Shown here piece after piece: positions 17,388-26,395 of a DNA stretch of 64,000 bases. Source of the DNA: CAYSLU01 sp964431965. Its GTDB lineage: Bacteria > Verrucomicrobiota > Kiritimatiellia > CAIKKV01 > CAYSLU01. The notes beneath the pieces are model-generated. The model saw only the letters and a program-made list of their open reading frames with translations. It was not told the origin of the DNA and did not search any database. Both the position numbers and the translations under genes were made by a program. The number at the start of each line of letters is the position of its first letter. The first letter of the stretch is position 1. The stretch lies in NCBI GenBank assembly GCA_964431965.1, contig CAYSLU010000021.1, positions 1 through 64,000 of the forward strand. The letters are read 5' to 3'.

Positions 17388-18745
17388 ACGTGGATTCGAT
17401 CATGCCGTTCTGCGACGTCATCCGGATCGACCGGTGGGGTGGGGCGCGCGCCTGGATTGCGTCGCACCTGCCCGAGGGGCGCTTCTCCCGGATCTTCGTG
17501 AAGCCCAACTGGGTGCGGCACGCTGATGACCCGGCCTTTCCGATCGGCGCGCTGGTGACGAGCCCCGGGCTGATCGAGGCCGTCGTTGACGCGTGCATCG
17601 AGAAGTACCCGGCCGCGGAGCGCATCACGGTGGGCGATGTCCCGCTGCAGAGCTGCGAGTGGGATCGGCTCCGGGAGCAGGCCGGAATTGCACGGCTCGA
17701 GGTGAAGCATCGGGAGGGGCGCGGCCCGGTCGTCGAATGGCGTGACTTGCGGCGCGAGCGATTCGTGCTGCGCGACGGATTCCTTGAGCCCGCCGCCGAG
17801 ACGGCTCCGGGCGACCCGCGCGGCTACCGCGAGGTGATCCTCGACGAGTCGAGTTTTCTGGATCCGGTGAGCGATGACGTGTCCCGGTTCCGCGTCTCCG
17901 ACTACGATCCCGGCGAGACGACCAGCAGCCATCGCCGAGGCTCGCACCGATACCTGATGTGCGGGAGTGCGCTCGACAGCGATCTCTTCATCAACCTGCC
18001 CAAGATGAAGACGCACCAGAAGACCGGTATCACCGGCGCGCTCAAGAACATCGTGGGGCTGGTCGGCGCGAAGTCGTGTCTCGTGCACCACCGCATGGGC
18101 CGTCCAGCGGCGGGGGGCGATGAGTTTCCGGCCGACGGCTCGGCGTGGGTACAGGCTCAGACGCGGCTGCGCGAGCGGCTGCAGAAGCGCTCCCGGCTGC
18201 TCTTCGCGGCTGGCCGGGCCGCGTGGCGCGTCATCCGGCGCGGCGCGGGGATCGAGACCCGCGGCACGCCGGAGAATCTGGGGAGGCGCATGTACGTCGG
18301 CGCAGGCTCGTGGTACGGCAACGACACGATCTGGCGGATGATCTACGACCTGAACCGGATCATCCGCTATGCCCCGCCGGGCGGCGGCCGGCTGGCGTCG
18401 GCCCCGCAGCGGCGCTACGTGGCATTTCTCGACGGGGTCGTCGCGGGAGAGGGGAACGGCCCGCTCCAGCCGCTGCCCGTGGATGCGCGAGTGGGCATGG
18501 CCTCGGACGACCCGTTCCGGATGGACCTGGCCATGGCGGCCCTGATGGGATTCGACCCGGCCCGCATTCCGCTGTTCGCCAACATGGCCCTCTTTGGAGA
18601 CGCCGAGTGGGGCGCGTTCGACCTGCGGGAGGCCGTGTTTACGGTTGAGGGGAAGCCGTGCGCGGGGGTAGCGGGAGTTCGGGCGATCAAGGCGTTCGTG
18701 CCGCCCCCGGGCTGGCGCGGGCACATCGAGCGGAGGGATGGATGA
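17384..18745 (+). CDS. DUF362 domain-containing protein
   Basis: This 453-residue soluble protein carries the DUF362 core: FVKPNWVR near residue 40, an acidic block around VGDVPLQSCEW, and the hallmark NLPKMKTHQKTGITGALKNIVGLVGAKSCLVHHR (about 205-238). Biochemical function of DUF362 is not known. Many members carry 4Fe-4S motifs, but no CxxCxxC cluster is seen here. It lies between a glycosyltransferase and a CapK-like ligase, and a second DUF362 gene lies two genes further on. TTG 17384 (in a TTGA overlap) is listed; GTG 17390 is an equally good start. A role in modifying the polysaccharide is inferred from context only. Confidence 0.8.
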   Translation: MNVDSIMPFCDVIRIDRWGGARAWIASHLPEGRFSRIFVKPNWVRHADDPAFPIGALVTSPGLIEAVVDACIEKYPAAERITVGDVPLQSCEWDRLREQAGIARLEVKHREGRGPVVEWRDLRRERFVLRDGFLEPAAETAPGDPRGYREVILDESSFLDPVSDDVSRFRVSDYDPGETTSSHRRGSHRYLMCGSALDSDLFINLPKMKTHQKTGITGALKNIVGLVGAKSCLVHHRMGRPAAGGDEFPADGSAWVQAQTRLRERLQKRSRLLFAAGRAAWRVIRRGAGIETRGTPENLGRRMYVGAGSWYGNDTIWRMIYDLNRIIRYAPPGGGRLASAPQRRYVAFLDGVVAGEGNGPLQPLPVDARVGMASDDPFRMDLAMAALMGFDPARIPLFANMALFGDAEWGAFDLREAVFTVEGKPCAGVAGVRAIKAFVPPPGWRGHIERRDG

Positions 18746-20127
18746 GCGCGGGGGCCTGGGTCCGGCGGGCGCTGTTCTTCGGCGCCAGCCGCGCGATCGG
18801 CTCGCGAGTCGGAGCCGACTACCGCGAGTGGCTCGCGCTCGAGCGGGCGAGCCCGTCCGCCGTGCGCGGGATGGCGGACCGGCGGCTGGAGGCGATCCTG
18901 GGCCACGCCGCGCGCCACGTGCCGTATTATCGGGATCGCGCCGGGGGGGGCGGTGCGTCCGGGCTGTCCGGTTTTCCGATCCTGACGAAGGACGACATCC
19001 GAACGCACGCAACGGAGCTCATGACGCCATCGGTGCGGGCGGAGCACGAGGGGGCCGCCCGCCGCCGCGGCTACTCGTGGGTGGCCGTGAAGACCGGCGG
19101 ATCCACCGGGGCGCCGACGACGGTGATTCACGACGCCCGGTTCCGCGACCGCGGCCGCGCCAGCCGGCTGTACTCGCAGCGGCTGTGCGGATTTCCGTTC
19201 GGCACGCCGTACTTCCGCCTCTGGGGATCCATGGCCGACATCAACCGGTCGGCCGATTCGTTCAGCCACCGCGCGCTATCGCGCCTCGCGGCTGAGGTGA
19301 CGCTGAATGCGTTCCGGATGGGACCGGCGGACATGGATCAGTACCTCGAGCGGATGAAGGGATCGCCGCTTCGGCACCTCATGGCGTACGTTGACGCGGC
19401 GCAGGCCCTGGCCGGGCACGCGCGCCGGACCGGCCGGGCCGTCGGGCGCCTGGAGTCCGTCATGGCATGCGCCGGCACGGTGACGGCCGGCGCGCGCTCG
19501 GAGATCGCCTCCGTCTTTGGCTCGCGCGTTCACAACAAGTACGGCAGCCGGGACTGCACGGACATGGCTTGCGAGTGCGAGCGCGGCGGCCTGCATGTGT
19601 ACAGCCACCACGTCCACCTGGAGGTCGTGGGCGACGACGGCCGGGCGCTGCCGGCCGGACAGGCGGGGCGGCTGCTGGTGACGCTGCTCGGGAATCGAGC
19701 CTTTCCGATGATCCGGTACGAAATCGGCGATGTCGGCGCGCTGGCTGATGGGGCGTGCCCGTGCGGGCGCCCGTTCCCGCTGCTCGACCGGCTCGAAGGC
19801 CGCTCGCTGGAGTTTCTGACGTCGGTTGGCGGCGGGTACGTTTCCCCCGTCTACATTCGTCACCTCGTGGGCGTCGTGCACAACCCCGGCTTCATTCGAC
19901 GATTCCAGCTCGTTCAGGAAGCGGTCTCGGTGTTCCGCCTTGCGATCGAGCTGGAGTCCGGCGTCGCGGAATCCGCCTTCCGCGAGCTGGAGGCGCGCAT
20001 TCGACCCGATCTGCTGGCGGTGCTCGGCGCTGGCGCCGCCCTGGTGATCGAACGCGTCGCGGAGATCGCGCCTTCCGCGAGCGGGAAATTCCTCTACACG
20101 GTCAACCGGGCGGGCCAGACCCGGTGA
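18742..20127 (+). CDS. Phenylacetate-CoA ligase family protein (CapK-like)
   Basis: This 461-residue ANL-superfamily adenylate-forming enzyme has the P-loop-like KTGGSTGAPTTVIHD (about residues 116-130). Later blocks are HNKYGSRDCTDMACECERGG, GRLLVTLLGNRAFPMIRYEIGDVG and a C-terminal ASGKFLYTVNR with the acyl-activating lysine. CapK/PaaK-like members in capsule and exopolysaccharide loci are thought to activate an acid for transfer to sugars; the acid is not known. A small cysteine group, DMACECERGG plus ACPCGRP, could bind zinc. It sits between two DUF362 genes and a GT4, with ATGA and GTGA overlaps at its ends. Confidence 0.87.
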   Translation: MSAGAWVRRALFFGASRAIGSRVGADYREWLALERASPSAVRGMADRRLEAILGHAARHVPYYRDRAGGGGASGLSGFPILTKDDIRTHATELMTPSVRAEHEGAARRRGYSWVAVKTGGSTGAPTTVIHDARFRDRGRASRLYSQRLCGFPFGTPYFRLWGSMADINRSADSFSHRALSRLAAEVTLNAFRMGPADMDQYLERMKGSPLRHLMAYVDAAQALAGHARRTGRAVGRLESVMACAGTVTAGARSEIASVFGSRVHNKYGSRDCTDMACECERGGLHVYSHHVHLEVVGDDGRALPAGQAGRLLVTLLGNRAFPMIRYEIGDVGALADGACPCGRPFPLLDRLEGRSLEFLTSVGGGYVSPVYIRHLVGVVHNPGFIRRFQLVQEAVSVFRLAIELESGVAESAFRELEARIRPDLLAVLGAGAALVIERVAEIAPSASGKFLYTVNRAGQTR

Positions 20128-21323
20128 GGATCCTCTTCGTCCACACGGGTGCGGATCTCTATGGGGCCAGCCGCTCGCTTCTGCGCCTCGCGGGGCGGCT
20201 GGTTCGCGACGGCCATGCGGCGGCGTGCCTGCTGCCGTATGAGGGGCCTCTGCGCGAGCGCTTGGCGGCGGCCGGAGTGGACGTTCGCATCGACGGCCGC
20301 ATGCCGCTGCTCGTGCGCGGCGAGCTGCGCGGAATCGGCGGATGGGTGCGGCTGGCGGTCCGGTCGATCGGCGCGGGCGTCGGCGCGGCGGCCACGGTCC
20401 GCGAATGGAAGCCGGACCTCGTGCATACGAACACGGCGGCTGTGGTTCCGGTCTACGGCCTCGTTGCCCGCATGATGGGCGTGCCGCACGTGGCGCACCT
20501 GCGCGAGTCCTTTGGCGACTTCGGGCGCCTGTGGAAGCTCTTCCAGTGGGCGGTGTGGCTCGGAGCCTCGCGGATCGTGGCGGTATCCCAGGCGATTGCG
20601 GACCAGGCGACGCCGGCTGTGCGTCGCCGGGTGGTCGTGATTCACAACGGCTTTCCCCGGGAGGAGTTCGAGCCGGTCCCCCCGGAGCGCGTGGAGCGGT
20701 TTCGCCGGCAGTTCGGCTTGGGCGGCTGCCTGCTGGCGGGCGTCGTGGGCCGCATCAAGTTCAAGCGCAAGGGGCAGGAGACGTTCGTTGCGGCGGCGGA
20801 GCTTCTGTCCGCCTGGCATGACCGGGCGCGATTCCTCATCATCGGAAGCCCGTTCCCGGGGAACGAATCGCACCTCCGGCAGCTCAATAGCCTGGTGAAC
20901 GAGCTGGGCGTGGGGCGGGTCGTCGTTCTCACCGGAGAAGTCGAGGACATCAAGGCGGCGATCTCGGCGCTTGACGTGCTGGTGCTTCCGTCCGGCCAGC
21001 CGGAGCCGTTCGGGGGCGTGGTGGTGGAAGCCATGGCCCTGGGGCGACCGGTCGTCGGCACCCGGCTCGGCGGGACCGTCGAGCAGGTGGAGGATGGCGT
21101 CACGGGTCTGCTCGTGCCGCCGGATGACCCCTCGGCGCTGGCCGAAGCCATCGGCCGGCTGTTCGGGAGCCCGGAGCGGCGGGCGGAGATGGGGCGGCTG
21201 GGCCGCGAGCGCTACATGCAGCGCTTCGAGTTCGATCCCTTCTATGCGAGCATGATGGCCCTGTATTCGGCGCTCACGGGTGGCAGCCGGAAGACCAGTC
21301 GTTGCGAGGACAAGCAGCTGTGA
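20124..21323 (+). CDS. Glycosyltransferase family 4
   Basis: The 399-residue GT-B enzyme begins VRILFVHTGADLYGASRSLLRLAGRL, a GT4 start seen in exopolysaccharide loci. Its donor domain runs from VVGRIKFKRKGQETFVAAAELL to LPSGQPEPFGGVVVEAMALGRPVVGTRLGGTVEQVEDGVTG, with the EX7E motif. The GTG start overlaps the CapK-like stop (GTGA) and gives the full N-terminus. It is the last of the ordinary GT4 genes in this locus. Substrate unknown. Confidence 0.9.
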   Translation: MRILFVHTGADLYGASRSLLRLAGRLVRDGHAAACLLPYEGPLRERLAAAGVDVRIDGRMPLLVRGELRGIGGWVRLAVRSIGAGVGAAATVREWKPDLVHTNTAAVVPVYGLVARMMGVPHVAHLRESFGDFGRLWKLFQWAVWLGASRIVAVSQAIADQATPAVRRRVVVIHNGFPREEFEPVPPERVERFRRQFGLGGCLLAGVVGRIKFKRKGQETFVAAAELLSAWHDRARFLIIGSPFPGNESHLRQLNSLVNELGVGRVVVLTGEVEDIKAAISALDVLVLPSGQPEPFGGVVVEAMALGRPVVGTRLGGTVEQVEDGVTGLLVPPDDPSALAEAIGRLFGSPERRAEMGRLGRERYMQRFEFDPFYASMMALYSALTGGSRKTSRCEDKQL

Positions 21324-22324
21324 GCCATCGCATCCACATCCAGCGTCTGGGCGACGGCTATCTCGACGCTGTTCGCGCCGGCTTCGAGAGCCTCGGGCTG
21401 GGGCGGCGGGTCCGGCCCGGCGATCCGGTGTTCATCAAGCCGAATCTCACGTTTCCCGTCTATCGGCGGGGCGTGATGACCAGCCCGGCCTGCATAGAGG
21501 CGCTCGTGGTGGCGCTGAAGGACTACACGGACCGCATCATCGTGGGCGAGGCCGACTCGGGCGGCTACAACCGGTTCAGCATGGACGCCGTGCTGGAGAA
21601 GACGGGCATCACGGCGCTGCAGCGCACGCACGGCATCCGGGTGGTGAATCTCAGCCGCCTGCCCAGCCGGGAGATCGTCTGCTTGCGGCGGGGGCGGGAG
21701 ATCCGGTTTCCATTTCCCGCGCTTATCCTGGACGAGGCGTCGCTCATGGTCTCGGCCGCCGTGCCGAAGATTCACATGAACACGCTGGTGAGCATGACGG
21801 TGAAGAACCTCTGGGGCTGCATCCCGGAGCCGCCGGTCCGGCTCCGCCTGCACCCCAGCCTCGAGAGCGTGCTCTACGGCATCGTCCGGCAGCTGCCGCC
21901 GACCATCGGCGTGATCGACGGACGGTTCGGCCTGAACCGCAGCGGCCCGCTCCGGGGCGACCCTGTCGCGCTCGGCTGGCTGGCCATGGCGGACGACCTC
22001 TACGCGGCGGATGTCGCGGGCTGCCATCTGATCGGCATCGACCCGCGTCGCGTGTACTACCTGCGGGACGTCCAGTCGCGCGACTACCGGATGCCCGGAC
22101 TGGCGGATCTGGAGTTCAGCCGGGATTGGCTCCCGTTCCGGGCCGACCCGCCGTTTCACCTCCGGCGCGCCTGGACCGACTACCCGGGCGCGATGGCCTT
22201 CCGCTCGCCACTCCTGGCCTACATCGCCTACCGCTCGCCTCTGGCGCGCGCCCTGCACCGCCTGCTGTATGTGTTCCGTGAGCCCTTCTATGACTACGAC
22301 GACCCCGGCCAGACCGCCGAGTGA
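21320..22324 (+). CDS. DUF362 domain-containing protein (second copy)
   Basis: The 334-residue protein has DUF362 features: FIKPNLTFPVYRRGVMTSPACIEALV near the N-terminus, VGEADSGGYNRFSMD, and SAAVPKIHMNTLVSMTVKNLWGCIPEP, the equivalent of the PKxKTH...LKN block. No iron-sulfur cysteine motif is seen. It is divergent from the first copy at 17384, so this is not a recent tandem duplication. GTG 21320 overlaps the upstream stop (GTGA). Its 3' end overlaps the next gene by 35 bp in another frame. The function is not established; pairing with a CapK-like ligase suggests joint action on one modification. Confidence 0.8.
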   Translation: MSHRIHIQRLGDGYLDAVRAGFESLGLGRRVRPGDPVFIKPNLTFPVYRRGVMTSPACIEALVVALKDYTDRIIVGEADSGGYNRFSMDAVLEKTGITALQRTHGIRVVNLSRLPSREIVCLRRGREIRFPFPALILDEASLMVSAAVPKIHMNTLVSMTVKNLWGCIPEPPVRLRLHPSLESVLYGIVRQLPPTIGVIDGRFGLNRSGPLRGDPVALGWLAMADDLYAADVAGCHLIGIDPRRVYYLRDVQSRDYRMPGLADLEFSRDWLPFRADPPFHLRRAWTDYPGAMAFRSPLLAYIAYRSPLARALHRLLYVFREPFYDYDDPGQTAE

Positions 22325-23123
22325 TGCGCTGGCCTCGGGGCGGGGCGCCGACCGATTCCCGGTGCTCTCCTCGTGGGTCAGCGCGGGGACCATGGACGAT
22401 GCCGTCCGTCGGATCGCCGGATGGATCGCGGGGCGCGAGCGTCGCTACGTGAACCTGTGCACGTCAGACACGATTCTGCAGTGCCATGATACGCCTGCGC
22501 TTCGCGCGGCGGTCGCCGGGGCGGGGATGGCTGCACCGGATGGCATGCCGCTCGTATGGCTGGGGCGGCTGCGCGGCTGCCGCGTGGGCCGGGTGTATGG
22601 GCCCGACCTGATGCTGCGCGTATGCGAGGCCGGCGTGGCTTCGGGCTGGCGGCATTACTTCTACGGGTCGAGTGCGGACGTGCTGGCGGATCTGGAGCGG
22701 CGCCTGCGCGAGCGCTTCCCGGGCCTGATCGTGGCGGGCCGGCATGCGCCGCCATTCCGGGTGCTGACCGAGGCGGAGGAGCGCGCCGACGCGGATCTGA
22801 TCAACGCTGCCCGGCCGGACATCGTCTGGGCGGGGCTGGGCACGCCGAAGCAGGACTACTGGGTTGCGCGGCAGCGCCCGGCGCTCGACGCGCCGGTGCT
22901 CATTGCCGTCGGTGCGGCCTTCGCATTCCACGCCGGTCATCTGCGGCAGGCGCCGCGCTGGATGATGCGCTGCGGCCTGGAATGGGCGTTCCGGCTGGCC
23001 ATCGAGCCGCGGCGCTTGTGGCGGCGGTATGTGCTGGGCAATCCGCGTTTCGTGTGGCTGGCGGCGAGGCAGTGGCTGACGGGCCGACCGACGCCGGACC
23101 GGTCGAGCGGAGGTGCGGCCTGA
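22290..23123 (+). CDS. WecG/TagA/CpsF family glycosyltransferase
   Basis: Enzymes of this GT26 family add the second sugar (such as ManNAc-type residues) to an undecaprenyl-linked first sugar at the inner membrane. The 277-residue protein contains TSDTILQCHDTPALRAAV, AAPDGMPLVW (the PDG motif), VYGPDLM and the signature AGLGTPKQDYW. It ends with the basic segment LEWAFRLAIEPRRLWRRYVLGNPRFVW, typical of membrane-associated members. ATG 22290 is chosen; the first 30 residues are not conserved, so a later start is possible. Together with a phosphoglycosyl transferase (24875-26395) it would start the repeat unit. Confidence 0.9.
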   Translation: MTTTTPARPPSDALASGRGADRFPVLSSWVSAGTMDDAVRRIAGWIAGRERRYVNLCTSDTILQCHDTPALRAAVAGAGMAAPDGMPLVWLGRLRGCRVGRVYGPDLMLRVCEAGVASGWRHYFYGSSADVLADLERRLRERFPGLIVAGRHAPPFRVLTEAEERADADLINAARPDIVWAGLGTPKQDYWVARQRPALDAPVLIAVGAAFAFHAGHLRQAPRWMMRCGLEWAFRLAIEPRRLWRRYVLGNPRFVWLAARQWLTGRPTPDRSSGGAA

Positions 23124-23152
23124 GTGGTGCCATACAGGATGAGGGGCGGGGC

Positions 23153-24094
23153 GTGGTCCTGGCGCGTCGTGCGCTGGTGCTCGGGATTGTCGTCCTCGGC
23201 GCGGCCCTGTTCCATTTCTGGGGAAACACCTACGCCGGGCTCGATACGCGCGAATCGACACGCTCCTGCTTCGTGTGGCTGGGGCGGCGGTGGCGCGACA
23301 GCGCGGCCTCCTTCGGGGGTGGCGACTACTCGCATGCGTGGCTGATTCCGCTGATCAGCGCGTGGCTGGTCTGGCGGCAGCGGGCGGCGCTTCGCACCGC
23401 ACCGGCTGGCGTGAGCCTTACGGGGTTCGCGGTCACGGCGTTCGGGCTGTTCCTGCACTGGGCCGGCGCCCGGGCCCAGCAGCCACAGGCCTCGGCCGTG
23501 GCGATGGTCGTGCTGTGCTGGGGTATCCCGCTCTACCTGCGCGGCTGGCCCACTGCGCGCATCCTGCTCTTTCCGTGCGCCTATCTGCTCTTCTGCATTC
23601 CCTGGAACTTCTTCGATAGCTTGACGTTTCCGCTCCGGCTTGTCGCGAGCATGATCTCGGCGGGGGTGCTGAACGGGATCGGCATCGCGTCGGTGCGGGC
23701 CGGCACCGCCATCTATTCGGCCGACGGGAGCGGGTTTAACTTCGACGTGGCGGATCCGTGCAGCGGGATTCGATCGCTGCTGGCGATGATGGCCCTCACG
23801 GCGCTGTACGCGTACTTCCGGCGCGGCTCGATCGTCAAACGGTGGATTCTGTTCGTCGGATCGCTTCCGCTGGCGATGGCGGGGAATATCGCGCGCATCG
23901 TGGCAATTGCGATCGTGGCGCGGGTCCTCGGCCCGGAGGCGGCGGAAGGCGCCTACCATAGCCTTTCGGGCTATATCTTCTACACGGTCGCCGTGCTGCT
24001 GATGCTGGGGCTCGGCGGGCTGCTCGATGTCGATATGCGCGAGTGGATGCGGCGTCACCGGGCGAGTCGCACGAGCCGGAGGTCGGCGCCGTGA
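23153..24094 (+). CDS. Exosortase
   Basis: This multi-pass inner-membrane transpeptidase family cuts sorting signals such as PEP-CTERM during export of surface proteins in EPS-producing bacteria. The 313-residue protein has about eight hydrophobic helices, the N-terminal block GDYSHAWLIPLISAWLVWRQR, and the catalytic triad motifs DPCSGIRSL (Cys203), GNIARI (Arg248) and AYHSLSGYIFY (His269). It is followed directly by an EpsI-like gene, the normal partner. GTG 23153 is a conservative start. A CTG at 23120 that overlaps the upstream stop would extend it by 11 residues and fits the NTGA overlap pattern of the operon. Confidence 0.92.
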   Translation: MVLARRALVLGIVVLGAALFHFWGNTYAGLDTRESTRSCFVWLGRRWRDSAASFGGGDYSHAWLIPLISAWLVWRQRAALRTAPAGVSLTGFAVTAFGLFLHWAGARAQQPQASAVAMVVLCWGIPLYLRGWPTARILLFPCAYLLFCIPWNFFDSLTFPLRLVASMISAGVLNGIGIASVRAGTAIYSADGSGFNFDVADPCSGIRSLLAMMALTALYAYFRRGSIVKRWILFVGSLPLAMAGNIARIVAIAIVARVLGPEAAEGAYHSLSGYIFYTVAVLLMLGLGGLLDVDMREWMRRHRASRTSRRSAP

Positions 24095-24924
24095 GTCGAG
24101 GACTCAGTCCATACCTGGTCGTGCTGGCCCTGCTGGGGCTTACGGCGCTGGGCTTGGTGTTCGGCGTTGATGTCACGGTCTCCGACGAGGCCGGGATCCG
24201 GACCGAGCTGCCGGAGCACGTCGGCCGATGGATCGGGCACGAGCTGGTGTTCTGTCAGAACGAGCGGTGCATGCGCGAGTTCGCGGCGGACGCGCTGGCC
24301 GATCCGAGCCGGTGTCCCGTGTGCGAAGGCGAGCTGGGCCCGCTGGCGCTTGGTGAACGGCAGCTCCTGCCGGCCGATACCGTGATCGCCCGCCGGCGCT
24401 ATATCGGGCCGGACGGCCAGTCGATCGTGGCGACCATCGTGCTGAGTGGCCGGGAGCGCGCGAGCATCCACCGCCCCGAGATCTGCGTGACCGGGCAGGG
24501 GTTCCGGACCGCGGGGGCGGGCGTGGAGGCTGTGCCGCTGCCGGGCCGTCCTCCGCTGAAGCTCATGGGGCTGGATCTGGCCCGCGCGCTGGGTCGGCCG
24601 GGTCGGCCAGGTCCCGAGCAGCTCTCGCATTTCGCGTACTGGTTCGCCGGGAAGGGGCGGGAGACGCCGCGACACGTCCAGCGCCTGTGGTGGCAGATGA
24701 CGGACCGTGTGTTTCACTCCGTCTCGCACCGGTGGGCCTACATTTCCGTACACACGCCGCGGCAGGAGCGGTCAGACGTCCACCTGCGCCGCATCCGTGA
24801 GTTCATCCGCGAACTCTATCCCCTGATCCAGCCCGCCGCGGGCCGCGCGGCCGGCGCGCGAACGAGCGAGGCGCTCAGTACGCCCCGCGCGGGAACAGGA
24901 TCGCCCGCACCGTCCGGAGGATGA
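24091..24924 (+). CDS. EpsI-like exosortase-associated protein with an inserted cysteine cluster
   Basis: This 277-residue protein has one N-terminal membrane helix (about residues 7-28) and a periplasmic-type domain of the EpsI/DUF3485 group. The key block is RASIHRPEICVTGQGF, with His127 and Cys132, followed by the WRHVxxR-like RLWWQMTDRVF. The group is coupled to exosortases but has no proven activity. Unusually, a Cys-X4-Cys...Cys-X2-Cys set (55, 60, 75, 78) sits before the domain and looks like a small zinc ribbon. The GTG overlaps the exosortase stop (GTGA). The last 50 bp overlap the convergent transferase gene. Confidence 0.85.
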   Translation: MSRGLSPYLVVLALLGLTALGLVFGVDVTVSDEAGIRTELPEHVGRWIGHELVFCQNERCMREFAADALADPSRCPVCEGELGPLALGERQLLPADTVIARRRYIGPDGQSIVATIVLSGRERASIHRPEICVTGQGFRTAGAGVEAVPLPGRPPLKLMGLDLARALGRPGRPGPEQLSHFAYWFAGKGRETPRHVQRLWWQMTDRVFHSVSHRWAYISVHTPRQERSDVHLRRIREFIRELYPLIQPAAGRAAGARTSEALSTPRAGTGSPAPSGG

Positions 24925-26395
24925 TCTTCAGATCCAGCATGGCACTGGCGTTGCGCAGGTAGTAGAGGTCCAGGACGCACATGCTGTGGAAGTCGAGATC
25001 ACTCCTGCCGGAAACCTGCCACAGGCACGTCAGGCCCGGCATTCCCTCATGCCGGCTGTAGTGCCACTCCTCGTAGTAGCTGTTGAAGTCCCGCCGCGGT
25101 AGCGGCCGGGGCCCAACCATCACCATCTCCCCCCTCAGGACGTTCACGAGCTGCGGCAGCTCGTCTAGGCTGAACCTCCGCAGCACTCGCCCGACCCGCG
25201 TGATCCGCGGATCCTTCCGCACCTTGAAGAGGGCCCCGGACTGGTTGAACTCTTCCATTGCGACCTGCAGCTCCTCCGCCCGATTGTGCATCGTGCGGAA
25301 CTTGAGCATCTGGAACGGCACGCGATTCACGCCGATGCGCTCCTGGATGAACAGGACGGGACGTCCCCCTGTGGCGAGGATCAGGAGCGCGATAAGGACG
25401 AGGAGCGGGCTGAGCAGGATCAGGAGCAGCAGCGATGCCGCCCGGGAGACGGCCTTCTGGATGGCGATGCGTCGGTCGGGATTCGGGTTCAGGCCGAAGT
25501 GAACCAGCGGCACGCCGTAGACCGTATCGACCGTCACCCGGGCCTTGTGCACGAGCACGTCGAGGTGGTTCGAGAGCACCTTGGTCATCGCCCCCGCCGT
25601 GCGCGCCCGGTCCAGCAGCTTCATGATCGGTGCCACGTCGAGCCCCGGCTCGGCGCAGATGATCATCGCCACCCCAAGCTCTTTCGCGCGCGCCGCGACG
25701 GCGTCGATCGATTCGTCGGGCCGCGCCGGATCGAATCCAATCCGCCCCGCGAGGCGAATCCCCTGCGGCTCGTCGGCCTGGATGATATCGCGGATGAAGC
25801 TGGCGTGGCGGTTCTCGCCCACAAGGAGCGCGGGGCAGATCCCGCCTCCGAGGTGACCGCGGTCGCGGCGCAGGATCCGGTCGGCGAGCGCCCGGCCGAA
25901 CGGCGCAAAGGCCGCGTTCAGGAACAGGATGGTCAGGAACATGCTGCGCGGATGGAACCAGTTCCGGCTCAGGTAGAAATAGCCGAAGAAGACGAGCAGG
26001 GCCAGGATGCTGGCCATGGCGAAGTTCCACGGCGTGTCGCGGCGGCGGATCAGGCGGCGCCCCGCATAGAAATCCATGGCCCCGTAGATGAAGCAGAGCG
26101 TGCCGGCCAGGAAGAACAGGATTCGCGGAGCGGCGGCCAGATAGAAGTCCACGTAGTCGACCGCCCCGGGCGGAGGCAACTGGTCGAAATGGAAGAGCCC
26201 GTTGACCGCGTCATACGCGCGCTGGCCGTACCAGCTCGCGAAGCGCAGCCAGATCGTCGCGTAGTACGCCGCGACGATGGCGAAGACGTCGGCCAGAAAG
26301 TACAGAAAGCCGTGTCTCAGCAAGTTCCCGCGCGGGGTCATGGCCGGTGAGTATAGGGGTTGCCGTTCCATGGACGCAAGTCGGAGGGGCGCCAT
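24875..26395 (-). CDS. Polyprenyl-phosphate phosphoglycosyl transferase (WbaP/EpsE-like)
   Basis: It would transfer a sugar-1-phosphate to undecaprenyl phosphate, the first step of repeat-unit assembly. The N-terminal half has about four membrane helices and a CoA-binding-like domain. A further helix (SLLLLILLSPLLVLIALLI) leads into the catalytic bacterial sugar transferase domain with FIQERIGVNRVPFQMLKFRTM, FSLDELPQLVNVLRGEMVMVGPRP and GMPGLTCLWQVSGRSD. 506 residues is full length for the polytopic type. ATG 26395 abuts the upstream stop; ATGs at 26371 and 26341 are alternatives, and 26341 gives the most typical N-terminus. It is convergent with region A and overlaps its last gene. Confidence 0.92.
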   Translation of the reverse strand: MAPLRLASMERQPLYSPAMTPRGNLLRHGFLYFLADVFAIVAAYYATIWLRFASWYGQRAYDAVNGLFHFDQLPPPGAVDYVDFYLAAAPRILFFLAGTLCFIYGAMDFYAGRRLIRRRDTPWNFAMASILALLVFFGYFYLSRNWFHPRSMFLTILFLNAAFAPFGRALADRILRRDRGHLGGGICPALLVGENRHASFIRDIIQADEPQGIRLAGRIGFDPARPDESIDAVAARAKELGVAMIICAEPGLDVAPIMKLLDRARTAGAMTKVLSNHLDVLVHKARVTVDTVYGVPLVHFGLNPNPDRRIAIQKAVSRAASLLLLILLSPLLVLIALLILATGGRPVLFIQERIGVNRVPFQMLKFRTMHNRAEELQVAMEEFNQSGALFKVRKDPRITRVGRVLRRFSLDELPQLVNVLRGEMVMVGPRPLPRRDFNSYYEEWHYSRHEGMPGLTCLWQVSGRSDLDFHSMCVLDLYYLRNASAMLDLKIILRTVRAILFPRGAY

